Both the position numbers and the translations under genes were made by a program. Positions 1 to 6,172 of a stretch of DNA of 9,560 nt are shown one piece after another (the first letter of the stretch is position 1; each line of letters opens with the position of its first letter). The stretch is from Bermanella sp034111105. GTDB taxonomy: Bacteria > Pseudomonadota > Gammaproteobacteria > Pseudomonadales > Oceanobacteraceae. The notes below the pieces were generated by a model. It worked only from the letters and a program-made list of their open reading frames with translations, was not told the origin of the DNA and did no database searches. The stretch covers positions 1-9,560 of the forward strand of contig JAWUXY010000001.1 in NCBI GenBank assembly GCA_034111105.1, given 5' to 3'.

Positions 1-69
1 ATCAACGATTAGTTGTGCAACTTCTAAACGAAATTCGGGTGTAAAATGCTTTCTACCTTGCTTACTCAT
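1..69 (-). CDS. IS3-family transposase OrfA, N-terminal fragment
   Basis: Only the first 23 codons are inside the window; the gene continues past position 1. The reading starts at the ATG at 69-67 and gives MSKQGRKHFTPEFRLEVAQL followed by IVD. The 'FTPEFRLEVAQLIVD' pattern is the start of the helix-turn-helix OrfA protein of IS3-family elements, which binds the IS ends and is normally extended by a frameshift into the DDE-domain OrfB. A strong ribosome site, AGGTGA (minus strand, 78-73), lies three bases before the ATG. The family call rests on this short N-terminus plus the adjacent IS end; the subgroup cannot be told. Whether the rest of the transposase is intact is unknown. Confidence 0.75.
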   Translation of the reverse strand, partial: MSKQGRKHFTPEFRLEVAQLIVD

Positions 70-73
70 ATGT

Positions 74-118
74 CACCTAAGATACTTATGAGGTGATGAT
101 ATCACCTCTATTTAGGTG
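74..118 (-). promoter_or_regulatory. Nested hairpin that would hide the transposase ribosome site
   Basis: Two nested perfect inverted repeats lie between the IS tip and the OrfA start. The outer arms are CACCTAA (74-80) and TTAGGTG (112-118). The inner arms are GAGGTGAT (90-97) and ATCACCTC (101-108), with a 3-nt loop. In a minus-strand transcript the 3' outer arm (80-74) contains most of the OrfA Shine-Dalgarno AGGTGA (78-73). A message entering from flanking DNA could therefore fold and block OrfA translation, while a message starting inside the element after the 5' arm could not. This protection from impinging transcription is known for several IS elements such as IS10 and IS50; applying it here is inference. 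Confidence 0.5.
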
Positions 119-149
119 GCCAAAATCACTGTACCACTACAGTAAGCGA

Positions 150-1862
150 CTAGTCAGCGCAGTCGTTAAAACAAATATTTGAAATTTCAGCTTCAAAGAA
201 TTCATCTGCTTGTGCAAAGAAAGGCAAGATACGCATAATAGACGCTTTATATGTACCTGGCTCGGTAATATTAAAGGTTTTCGTGGTCCACTGACCGTTT
301 GTCCCATTTAATGCATTTGCAGGCACTATAGCTGGGCCATCACCAAACAAGCCTTGTCGTGACATATCTAAAAACATGGCCCATTGGCTGCTGCCACTGG
401 CGCGATAAGTAATGGTGACATTCTTAGGGTTGGCTAAATACTTTGTACGCTCAAGGGTTGGGGCATCTGTACTCAAGCCATTAAACGATACGCTGCCGAA
501 CAAATTATTATCGGACTTGGTCCAGCCTCTCATTGTCCACAGTGAGGTGTGATCGTCACGAATAAGACGACTTGAAATGGACTTTCCTATGACGTATGTT
601 CCTGCTTTTTTGCCGTTTATATCCATATTTAGAATGTCTTCATAAGTAATGGGTTTGGCAGAGCGACCATAAACCGAGATATCACATGAGTCGCCAGGCA
701 TTAACGTGTCACATGAATTATGGCTGACCTTAAAATGGTTGCCGGTTTTAAATTGAGTATTCGTAATATCAAATTTTTGAGTATCCGATTTATTTTCAAG
801 TGTTATGGTTAAGTTATGTGGCTCAATTAATGGGCGTTCGCCAAGATCATAGGCTGTTGCAATGCTGAGACCTTGCTGTTTTGCATTGCTCAGTGCAAGC
901 CAGTCAATGTACTGGCTTGACGCGGCCCAGTGAGTGCACGATACAAGATAATTTAAGTTTTTCTTTTTATAGCCTAATAAAAACTTTTCTTTAGTTGTGC
1001 CGTATACGATAGGCGCGCCTGTCGAGCGATTGCTTGCATCGATGGAACATATTGGTACCGGTGAATTTGGCACGTTTGTTAAGCACAGTTGGCGAGACAG
1101 CGGCGTGTTTTTCATACCGGTGCACGATTCAACAGGGGACACTATAAATGTTTTAACGGTTATATCGTTTGAGCCGTTGTCGTAGTAACGACCGGCTACA
1201 TCAACTTTAACATCTCCCGCGTTTTCTAATTTATTAATAAGGTCACTGTTGGCGAGTGTGAGTGCTTCGATACCATCTGGAACCTCGTTCACTGTTGCAA
1301 TTAATTGATGCCCTGTATATGGATGTGACTGAGTTGTGACAATGGATTCAGCTTCTGATTGTGTGCCATCTGGTAGCGTGAATACAATCTTAACCGGGAA
1401 ACCTGGAATAGGAATCGGGATTGGAAATAGATCATCGCTAGGGTTGAAGTCTGAGGCATACTCGGCTGTTGATACCTCTGTATTATTAATAATTAATGTG
1501 CCATTTGCTGATAAGTTTGAACGGGCTGACATTCCACTTGTATTATAAACCCCGGGTTCTAGTTTGGTGTTTTCTGACATAACGGAACCGTTTACGATAA
1601 CGGACTGATCTGTGACTGGCGCTGTATTTAAGAAAGGCGGAGGAAATATGATGCTTTGCGATTGGCAGTCAGGTGAAAATAAAATTTGGTTGTTGCCTAT
1701 ATAACTACCATTACATAAATGTTGATCGTTCGAGTCTTGAACGGAAACCAAATATGTATAGTGTTCCTCTGCTTGTACAGTATTCAAACTTAATGCGCCT
1801 ATTAACATTAAGCTTGCTGTGAAAGGCGAGAATGTATTTCGGCTGATCAATCTATCCATCAT
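150..1862 (-). CDS. Secreted degenerate trypsin-fold protein with Ig-like domain (probable pseudoprotease)
   Basis: 570 residues. A Sec signal peptide covers about residues 1-31, with cleavage after TVQA. Residues 34-325 follow the plan of a trypsin-like (S1) domain: YLVSVQDSNDQHLCNGSYIG (37-56) matches the usual 'YPYMVSLQ..HFCGGSLI' strand, and YIDWL (318-322) matches the C-terminal helix. Cysteines C50/C66, C247/C260 and C272/C309 fit the conserved S1 disulfides. The catalytic positions do not fit: the His site before C66 is D65, the Asp site aligns with Q186, and the GDSGGP block after C272 is replaced by SIDASNRSTGAPIV. Residues 350-400 resemble the Ig-like module seen after the protease in VesB-type enzymes, with C384 and C393. 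Residues 440-570 form a further beta-rich domain ending in C564 and C568. A (PI)3 run lies at 147-152. The start is supported by AGGA seven bases upstream. The domain assignment was read by eye and needs a profile or structure check; the biological role is unknown. Confidence 0.6.
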   Translation of the reverse strand: MMDRLISRNTFSPFTASLMLIGALSLNTVQAEEHYTYLVSVQDSNDQHLCNGSYIGNNQILFSPDCQSQSIIFPPPFLNTAPVTDQSVIVNGSVMSENTKLEPGVYNTSGMSARSNLSANGTLIINNTEVSTAEYASDFNPSDDLFPIPIPIPGFPVKIVFTLPDGTQSEAESIVTTQSHPYTGHQLIATVNEVPDGIEALTLANSDLINKLENAGDVKVDVAGRYYDNGSNDITVKTFIVSPVESCTGMKNTPLSRQLCLTNVPNSPVPICSIDASNRSTGAPIVYGTTKEKFLLGYKKKNLNYLVSCTHWAASSQYIDWLALSNAKQQGLSIATAYDLGERPLIEPHNLTITLENKSDTQKFDITNTQFKTGNHFKVSHNSCDTLMPGDSCDISVYGRSAKPITYEDILNMDINGKKAGTYVIGKSISSRLIRDDHTSLWTMRGWTKSDNNLFGSVSFNGLSTDAPTLERTKYLANPKNVTITYRASGSSQWAMFLDMSRQGLFGDGPAIVPANALNGTNGQWTTKTFNITEPGTYKASIMRILPFFAQADEFFEAEISNICFNDCAD

Positions 1863-2219
1863 TCAATATCCTGTGTTATGTGAGTCAGACCTGCTGAGCT
1901 GCAGGTGGACTTTTCTATGGCAATAACAGGGCCAGAAATAAAAATATATTTTAAGAAAATTGATGTTCTAAAATAGAATATAAATTGATTTCTTTACACA
2001 TTAATTTTTGAAAATTCTACGACTTTAATACTAAATAATTTTTTATAAAATTATATGTTTATCCATCTTTAGTGTGTTTATATTGGCGATAGATCGAAAA
2101 GGTAAGTGGCTATATATGAGCTTATTTAAAGTATTATTAAAACGTATTCTTTGATTGATATTTGATCGAATGGCTGTGTGTTAATGTTTATTTTGGATTG
2201 AACAAAAATAAAGGCTAAA

Positions 2220-2241
2220 TTGTGTACACAAAATGGCCATT
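2220..2241. promoter_or_regulatory. Two adjoining perfect palindromes, possible operator
   Basis: TTGTGTACACAA (2220-2231) is a perfect 12-bp palindrome, directly followed by the perfect 10-bp palindrome AATGGCCATT (2232-2241). Symmetric sites of this size in a divergent gap are typical of dimeric repressor or activator binding. No regulator can be named from the sequence, and short AT-rich palindromes can arise by chance. Confidence 0.3.
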
Positions 2242-2277
2242 ATTTTCCGTCTTGGTTTGGCGGTTGCCTCAAGCGGT

Positions 2278-2298
2278 TAATCATTGCCGCAATGATTA
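2278..2298. promoter_or_regulatory. 21-bp perfect dyad, possible operator
   Basis: The arms TAATCATTGC (2278-2287) and GCAATGATTA (2289-2298) are perfect reverse complements around a single central C. A 10-bp arm with a 1-nt centre is too tight to be a good RNA hairpin and no T-run follows, so a protein-binding site is more likely than a terminator. The target gene could be either flanking gene, about 300 bp to the right or 415 bp to the left. Confidence 0.4.
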
Positions 2299-2474
2299 CA
2301 TTATGAATAAAATGACTGTTTGTAGAATAAATATCGTGTGAAAAATTGGATAGCATCAGTAGAAAATACTTAGGTTGTTTTATTGATCAATACTTTTTAT
2401 ACCTGTTTCTCATGAATAGATGAGTTGGATAATAAATACTATGGGAATTTCATGTTTGCTTAGCTGTTAATGAT

Positions 2475-2490
2475 ATAAACCACGGTTTAT
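2475..2490. promoter_or_regulatory. 16-bp dyad upstream of the 456-residue protein gene
   Basis: ATAAACC (2475-2481) and GGTTTAT (2484-2490) are perfect arms around a 2-bp centre, about 110 bp before the ATG at 2599. The position suits an operator for that gene. This is inference from symmetry and position only. Confidence 0.3.
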
Positions 2491-2598
2491 TAAATATGTT
2501 TGCTTCTTTAAGTCTGGCGGGTTCAGGCCGATATTGTCTAAATACAGATTAATAGCAGGATGATGTCGCTATGAGGTTTGTGATTAGGCGTATGACCT

Positions 2599-3969
2599 AT
2601 GGTTACTAATTCATCTTCACTTAGTCAGCTGATTCGTCAGGTGGCCGTCGCTCCTAATTCAGTTATGAAACCGCAGGTTGACGGTCCTATGTTGCAAGCG
2701 AATCCGGCAGCATCATTATCTACTCATTTAGGGTTTGCGGGTGTGAGACAAAGTGTTACCAGTGATGACTTTGTTGGTTCTGGTTTACATTTATCGCTAA
2801 CACTGAGTTCTGGTCAAGACATCACTCTAAATATAGAAAAAAGTGTTGGTGGTGGCCTTAAAGATGTTCGCTTACAAACAAGTGGTGTGCTGAACGTTGA
2901 TGATGAAGAAAAGCTTGAGCAATTTTTAACGGAGTTAAGTCAATCAGTTGATGCCATATTTTTAGGCGAAGCAGGTCGTGACGGGCTATTTGATTTTGCT
3001 AATATGAAAGGCGTTAATGATGTGGCTCTTACTATTCAGCAAGACAAGGGTAACCTAAAGCAACGCTTAGAATTTGAGAAGCAACATACTGAATATGGTC
3101 GTAAAGAAGTAGAGGGCGAGTGGTCTCGCTATAACCATTTAACCGGCGAACAAGAACAGCATAATTTTGCGTTAAGTAAACAACCTCGTGATGTTACCAC
3201 GGCTTATGGTCAAATGGATTACCAATGGGTCGTTGATCAAGTGAGTGCAGGAATGGGGGTTTTAGGCAATGCTCATACAGGTGATAGTTCGACTCAAACA
3301 CGGGTAACCGACTTCTTTGTTTCTGCGATTCATTCATTGTTTAATGAATCGCAAAAAGGCCATCAGTTATTACAGTCGCTAGGTGCATCCGCACATGCGT
3401 CAAAAGCACTTATTGGACAAACGATTCGAGGGTTAAGTGATCAGTCTGTGTCGGCTAATAATATGCCGGGCACAGTGATGCAACAAGGCCATGATGAAGC
3501 ACAAAAAATGAATGGTTTAGCCGATTTTAAGGCCGATTTTTCATCTAAGCGTGATACACAGGGGCGAGTTAATGCAAATGGTGAGTATAATTTATCAATG
3601 AGTATCAGTCAGGTAAGTCGAACATTGCAAGGAGCCACGCAAGACGATAGTAGCCAAACGCAGTTTAGGCGTTTGTTATTAAAATATGAAAGCCAAGGTC
3701 AAAAACAAGAATATGAATACAATTGGAAACACGATGATATTTTAATTAATCGATTCACAAATGGTGCACTTGAGCAAACGTATTTTAAATTAACGGATTT
3801 ACAGCAAGGGATATTAAGTACACATAATGGTCGGCGTGAAGAGGTCTCTGAGTTCATGCAGCGTAAAGAATATTTAGCGAATAACCAGAATACGCCAACC
3901 ATACAAAATAGTTACACCAAACCGAATGTTTATACCGAGCAAGTACATAATGTTAACTACACGGTTTAG
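2599..3969 (+). CDS. Uncharacterised cysteine-free 456-residue protein with internal duplication
   Basis: I do not recognise a family. The protein has no signal peptide, no membrane segment and not a single cysteine. After a low-complexity N-terminus (1-55) comes a beta-rich part (GLHLSLTLSSGQDITLNIEK, 62-81) and an acidic helix (DDEEKLEQFLTELSQSVDAI, 101-120) leading into FLGEAGRDGLFDF (121-133). Residues 141-193 and 330-399 look like two copies of one unit: L..L.FE/YE..., K.E.E..W, then T(N)G..EQ..F.L. A helical stretch (about 232-280, VTDFFVSAIHSLFNESQKGH) separates them. The C-terminus is N/T/Y-rich. The start ATG at 2599 has a modest AGGCG eight bases upstream. The gene stands alone on its strand and converges on tesA with 23 bp between stops. 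Coding character is convincing from length and amino-acid pattern; function is unknown. Confidence 0.75.
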   Translation: MVTNSSSLSQLIRQVAVAPNSVMKPQVDGPMLQANPAASLSTHLGFAGVRQSVTSDDFVGSGLHLSLTLSSGQDITLNIEKSVGGGLKDVRLQTSGVLNVDDEEKLEQFLTELSQSVDAIFLGEAGRDGLFDFANMKGVNDVALTIQQDKGNLKQRLEFEKQHTEYGRKEVEGEWSRYNHLTGEQEQHNFALSKQPRDVTTAYGQMDYQWVVDQVSAGMGVLGNAHTGDSSTQTRVTDFFVSAIHSLFNESQKGHQLLQSLGASAHASKALIGQTIRGLSDQSVSANNMPGTVMQQGHDEAQKMNGLADFKADFSSKRDTQGRVNANGEYNLSMSISQVSRTLQGATQDDSSQTQFRRLLLKYESQGQKQEYEYNWKHDDILINRFTNGALEQTYFKLTDLQQGILSTHNGRREEVSEFMQRKEYLANNQNTPTIQNSYTKPNVYTEQVHNVNYTV

Positions 3970-3995
3970 AGAGTATGGTTAACATATTATTTTTA
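3950..3995 (+). terminator. Weak terminator candidate after the 456-residue protein gene
   Basis: The arms ATGTTAAC (3950-3957) and GTTAACAT (3978-3985) are perfect reverse complements with a 20-nt loop that includes the stop codon, followed by the T-rich ATTATTTTTA (3986-3995). The stem is AT-rich and the loop long, so this is a poor intrinsic terminator; the position between convergent genes is its main support. Confidence 0.25.
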
Positions 3996-4616
3996 CAGTA
4001 ACGGCTCAATACTTGGCCATAAATACTCAAGTATTAAAGGTTGTGATTTGACGGTTGGGTGTAAGCCGTCTGGTTGAATGTATTCATTGCGATTGGTGTC
4101 TGTGATGATATCTTCGAGTGGGGCAAGCATGAACGGCACATAACCAATCATATTGTTATGGGCTAACGATTCAAAACTCTTACTGAACATCTCGCTGTAA
4201 CGACGACCATAATTACTGGGTACTCGAATCCCTACAAGCAATACTTTTGCATTAGCACGTAACGTTTTATCAATGATGCTTTGTAAATTTGACTGCATCT
4301 GCGCAACAGATAAACCGCGTAAGCCATCATTAGCACCTAAGCTTAGTATCACTAACTTAGGTTGTGTTAAGCGTAATAACTGATCAATTTGGCTTAGGCC
4401 TTCGCTGCTGGTTTGCCCACTAATGCTCGCATTGTGAACAGTGACGTTAATATTGTGATTGTTTAGTTTAGCCTGAAGCAAGGTTGGCCAGCTCTGTTCT
4501 ATTTTAATACCATAACCCGCGCTTAAACTATCACCTACGATTAATACGGTATTTTGAGTTTGGCTAAAAACAAGTGAGCTTGTGAGCAGTAATAGGGCAA
4601 ACAACAGCTGTTTCAT
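3993..4616 (-). CDS. tesA: TesA: periplasmic SGNH esterase / thioesterase I / lysophospholipase L1
   Basis: 207 residues, the usual TesA length. A signal peptide covers about residues 1-18 (MKQLLFALLLLTSSLVFS), so the mature enzyme is periplasmic. All SGNH blocks are present: GDSLSAGYG (28-36, nucleophile S30), G67 in SISGQTSSEG, GAND (94-97, oxyanion N96) and DGLHP (183-187, catalytic D183 and H186). Members of this family hydrolyse acyl-thioesters, aryl esters and lysophospholipids. GAGGA lies seven bases before the ATG and fixes the start. The gene is divergent from an alpha/beta hydrolase rather than from the ABC-transporter gene (ybbA type) that is often its neighbour in gammaproteobacteria. 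The assignment is firm; the physiological substrate is not shown by sequence. Confidence 0.92.
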   Translation of the reverse strand: MKQLLFALLLLTSSLVFSQTQNTVLIVGDSLSAGYGIKIEQSWPTLLQAKLNNHNINVTVHNASISGQTSSEGLSQIDQLLRLTQPKLVILSLGANDGLRGLSVAQMQSNLQSIIDKTLRANAKVLLVGIRVPSNYGRRYSEMFSKSFESLAHNNMIGYVPFMLAPLEDIITDTNRNEYIQPDGLHPTVKSQPLILEYLWPSIEPLL

Positions 4617-4642
4617 GATGAATCCTCAAAAATAAGTGAATC

Positions 4643-4671
4643 ATATTAATACCCATATTAAGCCTTCGCAA
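4643..4671 (-). promoter_or_regulatory. Candidate sigma-70 promoter for tesA
   Basis: On the minus strand, TTGCGA (4671-4666) and TAATAT (4648-4643) are separated by 17 bp, each matching four of six consensus positions. The -10 box ends 26 bp before the tesA ATG. The match is modest and other pairs are possible in this AT-rich gap. The 178-bp divergent gap (4617-4794) also holds the palindrome GGATATATCC (4720-4729), nearer the hydrolase gene. Confidence 0.35.
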
Positions 4672-4794
4672 CGGCTCTTATCTATGCGCGTTAACATCAG
4701 CGATAAAAGTGTGTGAATAGGATATATCCAAATGCCTCATAAATGCGTATATTGCGCGGCTTATCTATAGTTGTTGCCACCCTAAGAGATATTT

Positions 4795-5685
4795 ATGTCC
4801 GTAACGCTTGAACCTTGGTCTTTTCATATCAAAACCGATTTCTCACTTTGTGGCTGGCGTACGCGCTTTAGTGGCAAGCCTGTGATCGTTTTTCTGCATG
4901 GTAATGGCTTTAGTGGTTTAACGTACAAGCCCATGCTGGACATTCTGGCGCAAGACTTTGATCTCATCATTCCTGACTTACCAGGCCATGGTGATAGTGG
5001 TCATGGTAATGAATTTAATGTGTGGAACGACACCGCAAAATTTATGTCCAGTGTATTAAATAACCTGTCTCATCAAATTCAAGCCACTACGCCCATTTTT
5101 GGTCTAGGCCACAGTTATGGTGGTGTGATTACGGGTTTAATGTCAGGTAGCGATGATCGACGCTTCAAAAAAATCATGTTATTGGACCCAGTGATTTTTT
5201 CTAAAGGTATGTTGAACGTGATGTCGGCCAGTAATTTATTTGGCTTGTTAGATAACACACCATTGGCGAAACAAGCTCGTAACCGCATTACCACTTGGGG
5301 TTCAAGACAAGAAGCGTTTGATTATTTTCATGAGCGTGGTGCGTTTAAAGGTTGGCGCGCAGATGCATTACAAGCGTATGTTGATCATGCACTAAAAGAT
5401 TGTGAAGAGGGCGTAACCCTTAAATGCCCACCGGCACTTGAAGCTAAGATTTTTAGTAGTTACCCGAAAAAGCTTTGGTTTAACCTGCGTAAAGTTAAGC
5501 AGCCATGCAAAATTTTAGTGGCAGAGGAATCATTTCCGTTTATTGCCCGCTCAGTTGAAAAACTAACCCAGTTGCGCTCGTATACGTCTGAACGTGTCGA
5601 GGGTGGTCACTGCTTCATGCAAGAAAACCCAGAAATGGCTGCTGAACACATTAAGCAGTGGTTCATAGGTACGCGCGTTTTTTAA
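4795..5685 (+). CDS. Alpha/beta-fold hydrolase
   Basis: 296 residues, cytoplasmic (no signal peptide). The canonical fold landmarks are visible: the oxyanion-loop HGNGFSG (35-41), DLPGHGDSG (61-69), the nucleophile elbow GHSYGG (105-110, S107), and the late catalytic histidine in EGGHCFMQENPE (H272). The acid is probably D131 (LLDPV) or an acidic residue near E244/E245. A cap region lies at about 135-230. The pattern fits esterases or lipase-like hydrolases of the AB hydrolase superfamily; the substrate cannot be told. AAGAGA seven bases upstream supports the ATG at 4795. It is divergent from tesA, so the two hydrolases could share control, and it converges on the thioesterase gene with 24 bp between stops. 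No clear terminator separates the latter pair. Confidence 0.85.
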   Translation: MSVTLEPWSFHIKTDFSLCGWRTRFSGKPVIVFLHGNGFSGLTYKPMLDILAQDFDLIIPDLPGHGDSGHGNEFNVWNDTAKFMSSVLNNLSHQIQATTPIFGLGHSYGGVITGLMSGSDDRRFKKIMLLDPVIFSKGMLNVMSASNLFGLLDNTPLAKQARNRITTWGSRQEAFDYFHERGAFKGWRADALQAYVDHALKDCEEGVTLKCPPALEAKIFSSYPKKLWFNLRKVKQPCKILVAEESFPFIARSVEKLTQLRSYTSERVEGGHCFMQENPEMAAEHIKQWFIGTRVF

Positions 5686-5709
5686 GCTCGATTATCAATA
5701 TTGGCAACG

Positions 5710-6171
5710 CTATTCAGATAGAATGGCGTAAGTGCCTTCAAATTCAACGGCCGTTTTACCAGAGCATTCAATCACTGCATTGAGTGTGATGCGTGAGCGG
5801 CCTTTGTGTTTAAAGTGATCAATAAATTGCTCAAGAGTCGCTTGGCTAGGTGCTTTACAAATGGCGCGAATATCGCCTTGTACTGGTGCTTTGTATTCGA
5901 TGCAACCCTTGGTTACGACCTGATTACACTGAATACCTGCTTCTAACGTTTTTAAATGGGCCATGCCCCAGCATGCCATAACCGCCGCATTATATAAGCT
6001 GCCACCAAATGCGGTTTGTTTATCATTGATATTAGGGGCTAAAGGCGCTCGTAAAATTAATGTTTCACCGTCGTAACTTTCAACGTCCATTTTCATGAAT
6101 TGAGTAATGGGCAAGTGTGTCTCGAAAAACTGGGATAACTGTGTGCTGACGTTTTGATCATCGACCGACAT
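5710..6171 (-). CDS. Hotdog thioesterase, YiiD C-terminal-domain type
   Basis: 153 residues from the ATG at 6171, which I prefer because it lies one base after the MeaB stop (TAG at 6175-6173), giving a TAGCATG coupling arrangement. An upstream in-frame ATG at 6204 would add 11 residues and overlap MeaB by 32 bp, but has no ribosome site near it. The sequence NINDKQTAFGGSLYNAAVMA (residues 47-66 in this numbering) is the signature of the putative thioesterase domain found at the C-terminus of YiiD; here it stands alone without the acetyltransferase domain. Hotdog enzymes of this type hydrolyse acyl-CoA or acyl-ACP thioesters. As last gene of the mutase-MeaB operon it may act on CoA esters of that pathway, which is inference. 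Family confidence is good; substrate is unknown. Confidence 0.82.
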   Translation of the reverse strand: MSVDDQNVSTQLSQFFETHLPITQFMKMDVESYDGETLILRAPLAPNINDKQTAFGGSLYNAAVMACWGMAHLKTLEAGIQCNQVVTKGCIEYKAPVQGDIRAICKAPSQATLEQFIDHFKHKGRSRITLNAVIECSGKTAVEFEGTYAILSE

Positions 6172-6172
6172 G

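Larger units (their letters stand above)
1..141 (-). mobile_element. Left end of an IS3-family insertion sequence
   Basis: Read on the minus strand, the element begins at about position 141 with TGTAGTGGTACAGTGATTTT and runs through GGCCACCT into the transposase start at 69. A TG start and a short leader before OrfA are typical of IS3-family ends. The boundary is inferred from the 5'-TG and the end of a coherent IR-like stretch; the other end and the target duplication lie outside the window. The stop codon of the neighbouring secreted-protein gene is only 8 bp beyond the terminus, so the element inserted just behind that gene without truncating it, as judged by that protein's natural-looking C-terminus. 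Confidence 0.65.
1863..2598. other. AT-rich divergent intergenic region of 736 bp
   Basis: This gap separates the start of the secreted trypsin-fold protein (minus strand) from the start of the 456-residue protein (plus strand), so it should carry both promoters. I see no convincing gene or RNA. It is clearly more AT-rich than the flanking genes. It contains several perfect dyads: ACCTGC/GCAGGT at 1889-1906 in the probable leader of the minus-strand gene, and three others at 2220-2241, 2278-2298 and 2475-2490. No sigma-70 pair with good spacing stood out to me in either direction. Confidence 0.6.

Noticed and set aside
997..1548. Plus-strand frames opposite the secreted trypsin-fold gene
   Set aside because: They are antisense shadows; the minus-strand protein has a signal peptide, ordered cysteines and a ribosome site, while these have none.
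2250..2272. Sigma-54 promoter (GG...GC type) around GGTTTGGCGGTTGCC
   Set aside because: The GG and GC elements do not have the TGGCAC-N5-TTGCT pattern and spacing.
2571..2609. Twelve-codon ORF overlapping the start of the 456-residue protein gene, possible leader peptide
   Set aside because: There is no ribosome site near its ATG, the peptide shows no regulatory codon run, and such short overlaps are expected by chance.
5686..5709. Bidirectional terminator between the hydrolase and thioesterase genes
   Set aside because: I could find no stem of useful length in the 24-bp gap; the ACGCGCGT followed by T-run at the hydrolase end has no loop.
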